This document shows positions 55,185 to 64,000 of a stretch of DNA of 64,000 bases, in pieces. The translations under genes were made by a program, and so were the position numbers. Source of the DNA: Facklamia hominis CCUG 36813 (GTDB lineage Bacteria > Bacillota > Bacilli > Lactobacillales > Aerococcaceae); the NCBI RefSeq assembly GCF_000301035.1, contig NZ_JH932292.1, positions 124,001-188,000 of the forward strand. Direction: 5' to 3'. The notes beneath the pieces were generated by a model. That model was not told where the DNA came from. It worked only from the letters and a program-made list of their open reading frames with translations, and did not search any database. Position 1 is the stretch's first letter. Every line of letters starts with the position of its first letter.

Positions 55185-55535
55185 CTAGGCAATGTTTGCT
55201 TGTGTGATGGCAGTCACTCGAATAATCTGATTGAGTTCAAGAAAAAAAGTTTTTCCTTGGCTTTGTACCTTTATCCAAGCATTGTTGAGGATTGGTGATA
55301 AGATGAGACAATTTTGTTCTGTCATCTTGAGTGTATTATTAGAATCATAATATTCAAAAAGAATTCTGATCGCCTTTTGATTAATATAATGGACCTGCAA
55401 AGATTTCTTTACATGATTAAGTTCTTGCATAATCTCTGTATCAGATTCTAAATGAGCAGGTTGAAGGAAAGGCTGAAAAAGTGTTTGAGTAAATCGACCT
55501 AATAGTTTTTTACGATGAGAATAACTTGCCTCCAT
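55185..55535 (-). CDS. YolD-like protein under SOS-type control
   Basis: A 116-residue soluble protein. The C-terminal half (IRILFEYYDSNNTLKMTEQ to ELNQIIRVTAI) resembles the YolD-like domain, often coded next to a Y-family DNA polymerase such as UvrX, and the N-terminus is basic. Similarity is judged by eye. The start ATG 55535 follows GAGGGG by about ten bases. The promoter is the best in the window and is covered by LexA-type boxes. No polymerase gene remains downstream: after 38 bp comes the IS1182 end, so a partner may have been lost or never present. Confidence 0.6.
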   Translation of the reverse strand: MEASYSHRKKLLGRFTQTLFQPFLQPAHLESDTEIMQELNHVKKSLQVHYINQKAIRILFEYYDSNNTLKMTEQNCLILSPILNNAWIKVQSQGKTFFLELNQIIRVTAITQANIA

Positions 55536-55557
55536 GTAATCATAACCCCTCTCAATG

Positions 55558-55636
55558 CGAACGCTTGTTCTTTCTTTATAATCTTATTATACGAACGTAC
55601 GTTCAATATGTCAAGGGAGATACGAACAAAAATTCG
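55558..55636 (-). promoter_or_regulatory. Consensus promoter with three LexA/DinR-type operators
   Basis: Minus-strand promoter TTGACA (55614-55609), 17-bp spacer, TATAAT (55591-55586). LexA-like boxes of form CGAACN4GTTC: 55592-55605 (cgaacgtacgttca, inside the spacer), 55558-55571 (cgaacgcttgttct, near the start of transcription) and 55623-55636 (cgaacaaaaattcg, upstream, one mismatch). Confidence 0.88.
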
Positions 55637-55688
55637 TTTTTTAAATTTAAAAATTGTTCAATACTGGAGTAACTTGCTTCGAGAGACT

Positions 55689-55716
55689 TTGAGTTCTTTA
55701 TAAAATGTGCTAGAAT
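55689..55716 (+). promoter_or_regulatory. Promoter of gmk
   Basis: TTGAGT (55689-55694), 16-bp spacer, TAGAAT (55711-55716), with TGC in front of the -10. Confidence 0.65.
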
Positions 55717-55744
55717 AAATCATATTATGTATGGGAGGTATATT

Positions 55745-56380
55745 ATGACCAAACAGAGAGGGTTACTTGTCATTCTATCTGGACCGTCAGGAGTTGGAAA
55801 AGGGACTGTCAGAGCAGCGGTATTTAAGCAGGAAGATTGTGAGTATGTCTATTCCGTATCTGCCACCACTCGTTCAGCTAGACCCGGAGAAATTGATGGA
55901 AAAGACTATTTTTTTGTAAAACGAGAAGAATTTGAATCTTTAATTGCAAATCAAGCTCTGTTGGAATATGCCGAATATGTTGGAAACTATTATGGGACTC
56001 CCTTAGACAATATTGAAAAGAATCTAGCGGAAGGCTACGATGTTTTTCTAGAGATTGAAGTACAAGGAGCTAGCAAAGTGCGTCAAAGGATGCCGGAGGG
56101 AATTTTTATCTTCTTAGCACCACCATCTTTAAATGAGCTTGAAACCCGTTTGGTTGATCGTGGAACAGACTCAAAAGAAAAGATTGCTCAGCGTATGAAA
56201 CAAGCCAAGCATGAGATTGAAATGATGGCTGAGTATGACTATGTGGTAGTTAATGATCAAGTTGATAATGCAGTTCGTAAAATAAATGCTATAATAGAAT
56301 GTGAGCATTTGCGCGTTTCACGTGTGATTGATAAGATCCAGATTGGCATGGATCAGTATTTAAATAATAAAGGAGAATGA
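55745..56380 (+). CDS. gmk: Guanylate kinase
   Basis: Phosphorylates GMP to GDP with ATP. The 211-residue enzyme has the P-loop [10 protein letters not shown] at residues 13-22, the GMP-binding [15 protein letters not shown], and [12 protein letters not shown]. The ATG at 55745 is chosen because GGGAGGT lies just upstream, not the longer frame from 55727 whose site is within. rpoZ follows as in most Firmicutes. Confidence 0.97.
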   Translation: MTKQRGLLVILSGPSGVGKGTVRAAVFKQEDCEYVYSVSATTRSARPGEIDGKDYFFVKREEFESLIANQALLEYAEYVGNYYGTPLDNIEKNLAEGYDVFLEIEVQGASKVRQRMPEGIFIFLAPPSLNELETRLVDRGTDSKEKIAQRMKQAKHEIEMMAEYDYVVVNDQVDNAVRKINAIIECEHLRVSRVIDKIQIGMDQYLNNKGE

Positions 56381-56385
56381 GTATT

Positions 56386-56583
56386 ATGATGTTATATCCG
56401 TCAATTGATGAACTCTTAGAAAAGGAACCCTCAAAATATTCTTTAATCATTTTAGCGAGTAAGCGGGCAAGACAGATGCATGAGTTCAAAATGATGCAAT
56501 TGAATCAATATAAATCAGTTAAGACAATCGGTAAAGCACTTGAAGAAGTGAATGCAGGTTTGTTGTCTGTAGATCGTTCTTAA
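56386..56583 (+). CDS. rpoZ: RNA polymerase omega subunit
   Basis: The small chaperone-like subunit of RNA polymerase, 65 residues. It starts MMLYPSIDELLE and carries the SKYSLIILASKRARQM block diagnostic of omega. AAAGGAGA precedes the start. An in-frame ATG at 56377 overlaps that ribosome site and is rejected; ATG 56389 is possible. Five bases separate it from gmk, so it is in the same transcript. A terminator follows. Confidence 0.93.
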   Translation: MMLYPSIDELLEKEPSKYSLIILASKRARQMHEFKMMQLNQYKSVKTIGKALEEVNAGLLSVDRS

Positions 56584-56597
56584 TGATAATTTAAATG

Positions 56598-56642
56598 AAA
56601 ACCACTATGTCTAACTTGTTAGAAGGGCATAGGGGTTTTTTG
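56598..56642 (+). terminator. Terminator after rpoZ
   Basis: Stem aaaaccactatg/catagggGttt-type with an inner taac/gtta helix, then T6. Confidence 0.75.
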
Positions 56643-56658
56643 TTAAGGGGGTGATAAG

Positions 56659-59073
56659 ATGTTTGTTGAAGTTGTTGTCGATATACCGAGTGCTCAAGTG
56701 AACCATACTTTTGAATATCATGTTCCTAAGGAATGGCAAGATGCGCTGGAATTAGGGATGCGAGTTGAAGTTCCCTTTGGTGCTCGTAAGTTAATGGCTA
56801 TTGTCGTAGCTATCAAAGATCAAGTTGAATTTGAAGGAACAATCCGTGATATAACAACCGTATTAGATTATCAATCTTATCTTAATGAAGAATTGATCAA
56901 ATTGTCACAAGAATTGAGTTATCGTTTACAATGTTATTGGATATCTGTTCTTCAGGCGATGCTACCTTCTATGCTTAGAGTTAAATATCGAACCGTTTTT
57001 AGGATTCTTGACAATGACCCTTTATTATCGAAAGTAGACTTATCTGATACGGACCAGGTTCCTGAAATAGCTAAACATGATCTTGAAACATTCTTAACCC
57101 CTAATCAAATTAAACAATTAATTCGATTAAATAAAATACGAATCGAATATCGGGTCTTGGATCAAAAGACTCAAAAAAAATTGCACTACATTTCTCCGGA
57201 CTCATATGATCCAGATATACTTAAAAAAAACATTCAAACTTTATCTAAAAGAAGTAAAAAGCAGATCCAGGTATTACAGTATTTACAGAATCAACCACCA
57301 AAAAGTCCATTGACCATTCAAGAATTGTCGAAAGCGGCTGAGGTGTCAAAATCGGTAATTGATCGTCTTATTGACCAAGAAATTTTAGCAGTCTATGAAG
57401 CGGATGAATACCGTCGGCCTGATCAAATTGATCAGATTGAAGTTAATCACGCTCGCCCCTTATTAACCTCTCAACAGTTGGCCTTTGACCAGCTTGCGGA
57501 GTGTCTTGATCAAAAGAAAGCACAAACATTTTTATTAGAAGGTGTTACTGGGTCTGGCAAAACGGAAGTATATCTACAGTTAATTGCAAAAGTTCTATCT
57601 GAATCGAGAACAGCTATGTTATTAGTACCGGAAATTTCCTTAACACCTCAGATGGTAAGACAGGTAGTTGGACGTTTTGGAAAGGGAGTCGCTGTTCTTC
57701 ATTCTGGCCTTTCTGTTAGTGAAAGATATGATGAATGGCGGCGAATTATTAATCAAGAAGCCAAGATTGTTGTTGGAGCACGTTCATCTGTTTTTGCACC
57801 ACTGAAGAATATTGGGTTAATTATTATTGATGAAGAACATGAAACAACCTATAAGCAAAATGAAAATCCACGTTATCATGCTCGCGATGTTGCTCAGTGG
57901 CGGTCAAAATATCACGGAGCTTGTTTACTATTAGGATCTGCTACTCCTTCCTTAGAGTCTAGGGCTAGGGCCGAAGTGAATCGATATCAATTAATTCATA
58001 TGGATCAACGAATTAATCAACGCCCCTTACCTCCAGTAGAAATTATAGATATGCGGCAAAATCTGGAGGAGCAGGGGCAGCTCATTTTGTCTCAAAAGTT
58101 AGAAAAAGCGATTCAACAGCGGATTGATCGTGAAGAGCAGGTAGTCCTATTGCTTAATCGCCGAGGCTATGCTTCTTATATTATGTGTCGATCTTGTGGG
58201 AATGTATTGCAATGCCCGCATTGTGATATTTCATTAACCTATCATAAGTTTGACCAATCCTTAAAATGCCATTATTGTGATTATCATACTCCTTTGATTC
58301 GTCATTGCCCTCGATGTGGAAGTGACCATTTACGAAAACAGGGAATGGGGACTCAGAAGGTCTTTGAAAATTTAAAAGAGTTATTTCCGAATACGCCAGT
58401 TATTCGAATGGATAACGATACTACTCGACGAAAGGGAGCTCATGCAAGATTATTGAATGAGTTTTCAAACCAGAAGTCGGCGATTCTTCTAGGGACACAA
58501 ATGATTGCAAAGGGGCTTGATTTTGAGAACGTAACCTTAGTAGGGGTAATTAATGCAGATACGGGCCTTAATTTACCTGATTTTCGTGCAGGAGAAAAGA
58601 CCTTTCAACTTTTAACTCAAGTTGCTGGGCGAACAGGACGAGGACGACTGCAAGGTCAAGTTATTATCCAAACCTATAATCCAGATAATTATGTGATTCA
58701 ATTTGCTAGTCAACATAATTATGAAGAGTTTTTTTATTATGAAATGAAGCGCCGTCATATTGGGAAATATCCACCTTATTACTATACGTGTTCCATTAAA
58801 TTGTCAAGCAAAAACCGAGCCAAAGCACAGCAGGCTATTTTTGAAGTGAAGTTGGAACTACAAGAAATATTAAAGGGTAAAGAAGTAATTATTCTAGGTC
58901 CATCTAATAGTGGGATTGAGCGGATCAATGATTACTATCATTTTATGCTTTTATTAAAGTTTAAAGAGCGTGATATTTTATCAAAATATCAATTTGAGAC
59001 TTTAGATAGTCAACTTGCGGAAAAAAAAGGAATTTATATCCAAATTGATCATGAGCCGCAGTATTTTATATAG
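56659..59073 (+). CDS. priA: Primosomal protein N' (replication restart helicase PriA)
   Basis: A superfamily 2 DNA helicase that reloads the replisome on stalled forks. It has 804 residues: N-terminal DNA-binding domain, Walker A GVTGSGKTEVYL near residue 295, DEEH box IIIDEEHETTYK, and the eight-cysteine zinc-binding region CRSCGNVLQCPHC to CPRCG near 515-555. The later motifs QVAGRTGRG and KYPPYYYTCSIKLS fit PriA. The ATG lies after AAGGGGGTG. It heads a compact run priA-fmt-rsmB-stp-prkC. Confidence 0.96.
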   Translation: MFVEVVVDIPSAQVNHTFEYHVPKEWQDALELGMRVEVPFGARKLMAIVVAIKDQVEFEGTIRDITTVLDYQSYLNEELIKLSQELSYRLQCYWISVLQAMLPSMLRVKYRTVFRILDNDPLLSKVDLSDTDQVPEIAKHDLETFLTPNQIKQLIRLNKIRIEYRVLDQKTQKKLHYISPDSYDPDILKKNIQTLSKRSKKQIQVLQYLQNQPPKSPLTIQELSKAAEVSKSVIDRLIDQEILAVYEADEYRRPDQIDQIEVNHARPLLTSQQLAFDQLAECLDQKKAQTFLLEGVTGSGKTEVYLQLIAKVLSESRTAMLLVPEISLTPQMVRQVVGRFGKGVAVLHSGLSVSERYDEWRRIINQEAKIVVGARSSVFAPLKNIGLIIIDEEHETTYKQNENPRYHARDVAQWRSKYHGACLLLGSATPSLESRARAEVNRYQLIHMDQRINQRPLPPVEIIDMRQNLEEQGQLILSQKLEKAIQQRIDREEQVVLLLNRRGYASYIMCRSCGNVLQCPHCDISLTYHKFDQSLKCHYCDYHTPLIRHCPRCGSDHLRKQGMGTQKVFENLKELFPNTPVIRMDNDTTRRKGAHARLLNEFSNQKSAILLGTQMIAKGLDFENVTLVGVINADTGLNLPDFRAGEKTFQLLTQVAGRTGRGRLQGQVIIQTYNPDNYVIQFASQHNYEEFFYYEMKRRHIGKYPPYYYTCSIKLSSKNRAKAQQAIFEVKLELQEILKGKEVIILGPSNSGIERINDYYHFMLLLKFKERDILSKYQFETLDSQLAEKKGIYIQIDHEPQYFI

Positions 59074-59087
59074 AAAGTGGGATTTGA

Positions 59088-60071
59088 GTGAAAAAAGTTA
59101 TTTTTATGGGAACGCCTGAGTTTGCAGCAACCATTCTACAAGGATTAGTCGAAGATGTTGATGTGCATGTACAGGCAGTTGTTACGCAACCAGATCGTCC
59201 AGTAGGTCGAAAAAGGATTTTGACACCACCACCGGTAAAATTACTAGCCCAATCGTATCAAATCCCTGTTTATCAACCAGAACGATTTCAGGGTTCTAAT
59301 GAACATGCTGCTTTGCTCAAATTAGGTGCGGATTTGATTATAACGGCGGCCTATGGTCAGATACTCCCTAAAGATATACTGGATAGTGCTAAAGAGGGCG
59401 CTATTAATGTTCATGCCTCTTTACTTCCTAAATATCGGGGTGGAGCCCCTATTCAGTATGCTATTTGGCAGCAGGAAGAGGAAACCGGAGTATCCATCAT
59501 GGCAATGACTGAAGAGTTGGATGCAGGAGCTATTTATGCTCAAACTAGTCTCGCAATTCAAGAACACGATGATGCCGGCAGCTTATTTCAAAAATTAGCT
59601 TTAATAGGCAAAGAACTATTGCTCTCTACCTTGCCTAAAATATTTGAAGGAGCAATCCAACCAGTGGAACAAGAGGAAGATAAAGTTACTTATGCACCGG
59701 TCTTGAAAAAAAGCGACGAAATCATTCAATGGGAAAAGACAGCGGTTGAAATTGATCATCACATTCGTGCTTTTAGGCCCAATCCAACGACCTATACATT
59801 TTTATCAGGCCAACGCGTAAAAATTTGGGATGGACATCCAGTTCAAAAAACGGATGTGATGAATCGATTGACGACAAAAGAGTATGTTCCAGGAACGATC
59901 GTTGTAAGTGATGATCAAGCCTTTTATGTTCAATGTGGTAATCAGACTTATTATGCTGTCGAAATTTACCAACCTGCCGGGAAAAAGAAAATGCCTGTTT
60001 CTGAATTCTTAAAAGGACAAAATTTAAAAGAATTTATTGGTCAACAATTTACGAGTGAAATAGGGGAATAA
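59088..60071 (+). CDS. fmt: Methionyl-tRNA formyltransferase
   Basis: Formylates initiator Met-tRNA. The 327-residue protein has the start KKVIFMGTPEFAA, the HASLLPKYRGGAPI motif of the formyl-THF-binding domain, and GVSIMAMTEELDAGAI. The C-terminal oligonucleotide-binding domain is present. GTG start at 59088, 14 bp after the priA stop. The usual HPSLLP reads HASLLP here, a minor variation. Formyl-THF links this gene to the folate operon at 43.9 kb. Confidence 0.96.
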   Translation: MKKVIFMGTPEFAATILQGLVEDVDVHVQAVVTQPDRPVGRKRILTPPPVKLLAQSYQIPVYQPERFQGSNEHAALLKLGADLIITAAYGQILPKDILDSAKEGAINVHASLLPKYRGGAPIQYAIWQQEEETGVSIMAMTEELDAGAIYAQTSLAIQEHDDAGSLFQKLALIGKELLLSTLPKIFEGAIQPVEQEEDKVTYAPVLKKSDEIIQWEKTAVEIDHHIRAFRPNPTTYTFLSGQRVKIWDGHPVQKTDVMNRLTTKEYVPGTIVVSDDQAFYVQCGNQTYYAVEIYQPAGKKKMPVSEFLKGQNLKEFIGQQFTSEIGE

Positions 60072-60072
60072 T

Positions 60073-61437
60073 ATGAAAGTAAAAGCCAAGGCCAAACATA
60101 AATTAAAATCTTATTTAAGATGGGATATGTTATATATTTTGGATAAGATTGACCAGGGTGGTGAATATTCAAATGTGGTCCTGGATCGCTATATTCAAAA
60201 TAGTAAGCGAGATCAACGTGATATAGATCTTTTGGTTAGAGTTGTATACGGAAGCGTTCAGCGACGTAAAACGCTTGATTTTTTAATCGAACCATACATA
60301 CAAGGGAAAAAAGTGGAATCTTGGGTTCGAAGTCTTTTAAGAATGTCAGTTTTTCAAATGGTTTATTTAGACCGTATTCCTAATTATGCCATTGTTGATG
60401 AGGCAGTCACGATTGCTAAAACGAATGGGCATCAAGGACTTGGTAAATTTGTGAATGGTGTATTACGCCAGTTTATGCGTCATCCATTGCGTTCTATAGA
60501 GCTCATTAAAGATCCTATTAAACGTCTTGCGATTACTTATTCAATCGATGATTGGCTTGTCGAATACTTCTCTAAACATCTTTCGGAGGAGTCATTAGAG
60601 CGATTTTTAGCGAGCCTAAATGAGGAACCTCTTATCAGCGCTCGGATCAATCCCTTGAAGATCACACAGAAACAAGCTATAGATTGGTTTAATTTGCGAG
60701 GAATGCCGGTTGAAGGAAGTCCAATTTCAAGCTTTGGGTTACGTTTTGAAAAGAAGACACCGATTCATTCTGAACTATTTAAAGAAGGTGCTTTAACTAT
60801 TCAAGATGAATCTTCCATGTTGGTAGCTCCACTTGGACAATTGAAAGGACATGAAAAAGTTCTGGATGTTTGTGCAGCACCTGGGGGAAAAGCAACTCAT
60901 ATTGCTAGTTTACTTGATAACGGGCATTTATGGGCTCTAGACATTTCACAACGCAAGTTGAAAATTTTGGCTGATCATTTAGATCGGATGAACTTGAGCG
61001 ATCGGGTAACAGTACACGCAACGGATGCACTGAAGTATTCCCCAGATTTTCAAGATTTATTTGATGTGATATACTTAGATGCACCCTGTTCAGGTACTGG
61101 ACTGATGCGTCGAAAACCAGAAATTAAATACCGAAAAGATCAAACTTCGATTGACTCACTTTGCCAAATTCAAGATCAGCTGCTGGAGAAAGCCGCTAGT
61201 CTTTTAAAGCCAGGAGGTCGATTGATTTATTCAACATGTTCTTTGGTATATGAAGAAAATGAGTATCAGGTTCAAAGTTTCCTAAAAAAACATTCAAATT
61301 TTATGATAGATCCTGTAAAGGAAGAGGAGGGTGTGCCTAAAAAGCTCTTAACTGAGGAAGGGTATGTCCGGGTGTGGCCTCAGGTTTATCACACAGATGG
61401 CTTTTTTATTAGTCGATTCATAAAATCAAAGGATTGA
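60073..61437 (+). CDS. rsmB: 16S rRNA (cytosine-967 C5)-methyltransferase RsmB
   Basis: An SAM-dependent RNA methyltransferase of 454 residues: an N-terminal NusB-like domain (DLLVRVVYGSVQRRKTLDFLI), then the catalytic domain with SAM motif DVCAAPGGKATHIA and catalytic cysteine in DAPCSGTGLMRRKPEI, the second cysteine in STCSLVYEEN. It starts one base after the fmt stop, and its stop overlaps the beginning of the next frame. The N-terminal KVKAKAKHK extension is basic and may help RNA binding. Confidence 0.95.
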   Translation: MKVKAKAKHKLKSYLRWDMLYILDKIDQGGEYSNVVLDRYIQNSKRDQRDIDLLVRVVYGSVQRRKTLDFLIEPYIQGKKVESWVRSLLRMSVFQMVYLDRIPNYAIVDEAVTIAKTNGHQGLGKFVNGVLRQFMRHPLRSIELIKDPIKRLAITYSIDDWLVEYFSKHLSEESLERFLASLNEEPLISARINPLKITQKQAIDWFNLRGMPVEGSPISSFGLRFEKKTPIHSELFKEGALTIQDESSMLVAPLGQLKGHEKVLDVCAAPGGKATHIASLLDNGHLWALDISQRKLKILADHLDRMNLSDRVTVHATDALKYSPDFQDLFDVIYLDAPCSGTGLMRRKPEIKYRKDQTSIDSLCQIQDQLLEKAASLLKPGGRLIYSTCSLVYEENEYQVQSFLKKHSNFMIDPVKEEEGVPKKLLTEEGYVRVWPQVYHTDGFFISRFIKSKD

Positions 61438-61445
61438 GGTGGAAG

Positions 61446-62219
61446 ATGGAGATCGTAGTTCATACGCATATTGGTAAAAAGCGGACTAGCAATCAAGATT
61501 ATGCAGATTACTTTGTATCACCGGGAAAACAAGCTTTACTCATTCTCTGTGATGGCGTGGGTGGCAACCTAGCTGGAGATGTAGCGAGTAAAAAGACAAC
61601 GGAGTTTATTGGTCAACATTTTTTAACTCTTAAAGATCCATTGGATCTTGTACAAATGAAAGACTGGTTACAGGTAATTATGAGTCAGGTTAACCAATAT
61701 ATTAGTTTAGAGGCTCAAAATAATGAGGACCAACATGGAATGGGAACGACGCTTGTATTGGCGACTCAGGTCGAAGATCAACTTCTTATTGCACATGTGG
61801 GAGACTCAAGAGCTTATGCATATAATAATCAAGGCCAATTAATTCGTCTAACGGATGATCATTCTCTAGTGAATGAGTTGATTCGATCAGGTCAAATCAC
61901 CCCTGAAGAAGGAATTAATCACCCACGAAGAAATGTGGTTACTCAATCGATTGGCCAGCCTGTTGATTTAAAAACGGAAGTGAATAACTTTTCGGTTGAA
62001 GATCTCCGTCTATTGCTACTATGTTCAGATGGTTTAAATACGATGGTAAGTGATGAAGAGATTCAAGCTATTATTCAGTCCACTATTGATTTGTCAGATC
62101 TCGATTATTTAGCAGATCGATTAATCGAAGCGGCTAATGAAGCGGGTGGGTTAGATAATATTACGCTGATTTTAGCCAAGGATTTTAGAATAAGTGGGGA
62201 GGAGGAGTGCCATGATTGA
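61446..62219 (+). CDS. stp: PP2C-type serine/threonine phosphatase (Stp/IreP)
   Basis: A Mg/Mn-dependent phosphatase of 257 residues that opposes the kinase immediately downstream. Motifs: THIGKKRTSNQDYADY, LCDGVGGNLAGD, HVGDSRAYAY, DDHSLVNELIRSG, LCSDGLN and GGLDNITLIL, which supply the metal-binding aspartates. The ATG at 61446 is chosen because a longer TTG frame from 61434 abuts the rsmB stop without a ribosome site; GAGGTGG lies three bases before the ATG. Its 3' end overlaps the kinase start by eight bases. Confidence 0.93.
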   Translation: MEIVVHTHIGKKRTSNQDYADYFVSPGKQALLILCDGVGGNLAGDVASKKTTEFIGQHFLTLKDPLDLVQMKDWLQVIMSQVNQYISLEAQNNEDQHGMGTTLVLATQVEDQLLIAHVGDSRAYAYNNQGQLIRLTDDHSLVNELIRSGQITPEEGINHPRRNVVTQSIGQPVDLKTEVNNFSVEDLRLLLLCSDGLNTMVSDEEIQAIIQSTIDLSDLDYLADRLIEAANEAGGLDNITLILAKDFRISGEEECHD

Positions 62220-64000
62220 AATACATGATAAATTATCGAATCGTTATGTTTTGAACGCTTTGATAGGTTCTGGAGGAATGGCTAATGTATTCTTGGCACA
62301 CGACCTTATTCTAGACCGAGATGTAGCTGTCAAAGTCCTTCGATATGACTTTCAGGATAACCAAGATGCAATAAAAAGGTTTCAGCGCGAAGCTATTTCA
62401 GCTAGTCAATTACTTCATCCTAATATCGTTGAAGTTTATGATGTTGATGAACATGAAAAGCAGCAATATATAGTAATGGAATATGTGAAAGGACAAGATT
62501 TAAAATCATTTATTCGTGAACACGCGCCGGTTCAGCTAGAACTTGTTGTATCTATTATGAGTCAAATTGTAGCTGGTATTGATGCTGCTCACCGCAATCG
62601 GATTATTCACCGGGATATTAAGCCACAAAACGTCTTAATTACAGATCAAAATGTGGCAAAAATAACGGATTTTGGGATTGCTGTGGCTCTTTCTGATACA
62701 TCAATTACTCAGACCAATACTTTATTGGGTTCGGTACACTATCTATCTCCAGAGCAGGCCAGAGGATCTGCAGCAACTACCAAATCGGATATTTATGCTA
62801 TGGGAGTTGTTTTATATGAATTAATCACTGGTAAAGTTCCTCATGATGGGGAATCGGCCGTATCCATCGCTTTAAAACATTTCCAGGAACCTTTCCCAAG
62901 GATTAAAGATCAATTAGATTATGTTCCTCAAAGTCTGGAAAATGTGGTATTAAAAGCGACTGCTAAAGATGCAGAAGACCGCTATAAATCAGCTCAGGAA
63001 ATGTTGAATGACTTGACAACCGCTTTATCGCTTAAGCGCATGAACGAGCCAATATTTACCCCAGGCAAGACAAAATTAAAGGAAACTTCTCATAAAGATT
63101 CTCAAAAACTTTTGGAAGAAACGTCAAAGCCAGAAGAACTAGTAGCTCCTGAACCTTTAGATGAAACAATTTATGCAGGTTATGACTATTCTGATAATCT
63201 AAAAAAATCGAAAAAATGGGTAAAAAGTTTTAAATATTTCTTGTCTGTCTTGTTAATAGCTCTGGTAGGATTAATGTTATTTTTTGCTTATCGAATGGTT
63301 ATGGGACGAGTTAACGTGCCTGAATTGACGGATTTAACTCAGGATCAAGCACAATCATTATTGGCGGATTTTGATTTGATACTCGGTAAAACAGAAGTAG
63401 TCTATGATGAGACTGTTCCACAAGGTGAAGTGATTGAAACCCAACCAAAAGCGGGGGAACGTGTTAACCGTCATTCAGCAGTAGACATTGTGATTTCTGA
63501 TGGTAAGCCTCGTGTGAAGATTGGTAATTATGTCGGTCGAGACTATGAACCTGTAAGACGAGAATTGATCGATTCTGGATTTATCGTTGATTTACGTTAT
63601 TTGGCTTCAGGATCCGATGAAGCAGGCAAAATTTTAGAGCAATCGATTCAACCTGGGCAGGAAGTTGTTGCTGAAGATTCAACCATTACTTTAGTGATCG
63701 GCTCAGATTCTAAAGATACCAGCATGCAAGACTTTTATAATTTATCATTGGATATGGTTTATAAGTTTGCTGATGCGTATGGCCTATATATCGAAGAGTC
63801 TTATGAGTATCATGACTATATACCCAAGGGTCGAGTTATTCGTCAAGATCCTCTATCAGGTACGCCTCTAACTGCTGGTGATACCATCCATGTGGTTATT
63901 TCTCAAGGAAAAGAAGAAAAGCAAGAATTAAAGGTCAGTCAAACTTTCTATATTGAATATGTGCCTCAATATGCCAAACAAGACTATCAAAAAGAAAAGC
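62212..64000 (+). CDS. prkC: PASTA-domain serine/threonine kinase (PrkC/IreK), 3'-truncated by window edge
   Basis: A membrane-spanning eukaryotic-like kinase, 596 codons visible. The kinase domain (residues 11-275) has GSGGMANVF, the lysine in VAVKVLR, catalytic HRDIKPQN, DFG and SPEQARG. One transmembrane helix lies near 340-362 (FKYFLSVLLIALVGLMLFFA). Three extracellular PASTA repeats follow (about 365-430, 432-502 and 503-570), which recognise muropeptides or lipid II. GGAGGAGG precedes the ATG at 62212. The remainder continues past the window. Counterpart of stp; IreB at 9 kb is a likely substrate. Confidence 0.95.
   Translation, partial: MIEIHDKLSNRYVLNALIGSGGMANVFLAHDLILDRDVAVKVLRYDFQDNQDAIKRFQREAISASQLLHPNIVEVYDVDEHEKQQYIVMEYVKGQDLKSFIREHAPVQLELVVSIMSQIVAGIDAAHRNRIIHRDIKPQNVLITDQNVAKITDFGIAVALSDTSITQTNTLLGSVHYLSPEQARGSAATTKSDIYAMGVVLYELITGKVPHDGESAVSIALKHFQEPFPRIKDQLDYVPQSLENVVLKATAKDAEDRYKSAQEMLNDLTTALSLKRMNEPIFTPGKTKLKETSHKDSQKLLEETSKPEELVAPEPLDETIYAGYDYSDNLKKSKKWVKSFKYFLSVLLIALVGLMLFFAYRMVMGRVNVPELTDLTQDQAQSLLADFDLILGKTEVVYDETVPQGEVIETQPKAGERVNRHSAVDIVISDGKPRVKIGNYVGRDYEPVRRELIDSGFIVDLRYLASGSDEAGKILEQSIQPGQEVVAEDSTITLVIGSDSKDTSMQDFYNLSLDMVYKFADAYGLYIEESYEYHDYIPKGRVIRQDPLSGTPLTAGDTIHVVISQGKEEKQELKVSQTFYIEYVPQYAKQDYQKEK

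Overview
The window comes from a low-GC Gram-positive chromosome of the order Lactobacillales. The evidence is strong aGGAGG ribosome sites, frequent TTG and GTG starts, the order cysteine desulfurase-DUF1831-mnmA-recD2, a LiaFSR module, IreB/IreP/IreK-type signalling genes, and a tmRNA tag ending in LALAA. Closest in style may be Aerococcaceae or Carnobacteriaceae, but the species cannot be fixed from the sequence alone. Most of the window is ordinary, densely packed housekeeping DNA; the accessory parts are a mercury-resistance segment with a dead ISL3 element (about 16.5-20.5 kb) and an intact IS1182-type element (53.4-55.1 kb).

Layout. 0-5 kb: end of a cysteine desulfurase, DUF1831 and mnmA (tRNA s2U sulfur relay), then recD2. 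4.9-10 kb: a lipid kinase gene facing the others, a T-box RNA and alaS, then ireB-ruvX-DUF1292. 10-16 kb: mltG, udk, greA, liaFSR, a HesB-like protein and an ECF S-component. 16.1-16.5 kb: tmRNA. 16.8-20.5 kb: merR-merA with a textbook MerR promoter, and the ISL3 pseudogene. 20.8 kb: tRNA-Ser(CGA) with a degenerate 3' end. 21-24.7 kb, minus strand: phnD-phnC-phnE-phnE uptake system. 24.9-27.7 kb: trkH-trkA potassium uptake. 28-33 kb: an M16 metallopeptidase, a 2-hydroxyacid dehydrogenase and a histidine phosphatase.

33-39 kb is an envelope operon: yihY-rodA-asnH-asl-racD. Its last three genes are the set expected for making, attaching and amidating D-aspartate in a peptidoglycan cross-bridge. 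40-43.6 kb: holA, rpsT and uvrB. 43.7-48.1 kb: a THF riboswitch in front of folP-folB-folK-folE-folC and a Nudix gene, a nearly complete folate pathway in which the Nudix enzyme may supply the missing dihydroneopterin-triphosphate step. 48.2-53.4 kb: rpsO, pnp, rnjB (RNA decay) and a ThiT-like S-component. 53.4-55.6 kb: the IS1182 element and a small YolD-like gene whose consensus promoter carries a LexA-type operator between -35 and -10 plus two more on either side. 55.7-64 kb: gmk-rpoZ, then priA-fmt-rsmB-stp-prkC, with the PASTA kinase running off the window end.

The IreB homologue at 9 kb and the phosphatase/kinase pair at 61.4-64 kb probably form one signalling module with the peptidoglycan genes (mltG, rodA, asl) as the physiological setting. 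Several intrinsic terminators share an AGAGGCTGTGA core with the ends of the IS1182 element. I saw no CRISPR array, no prophage and no rRNA.
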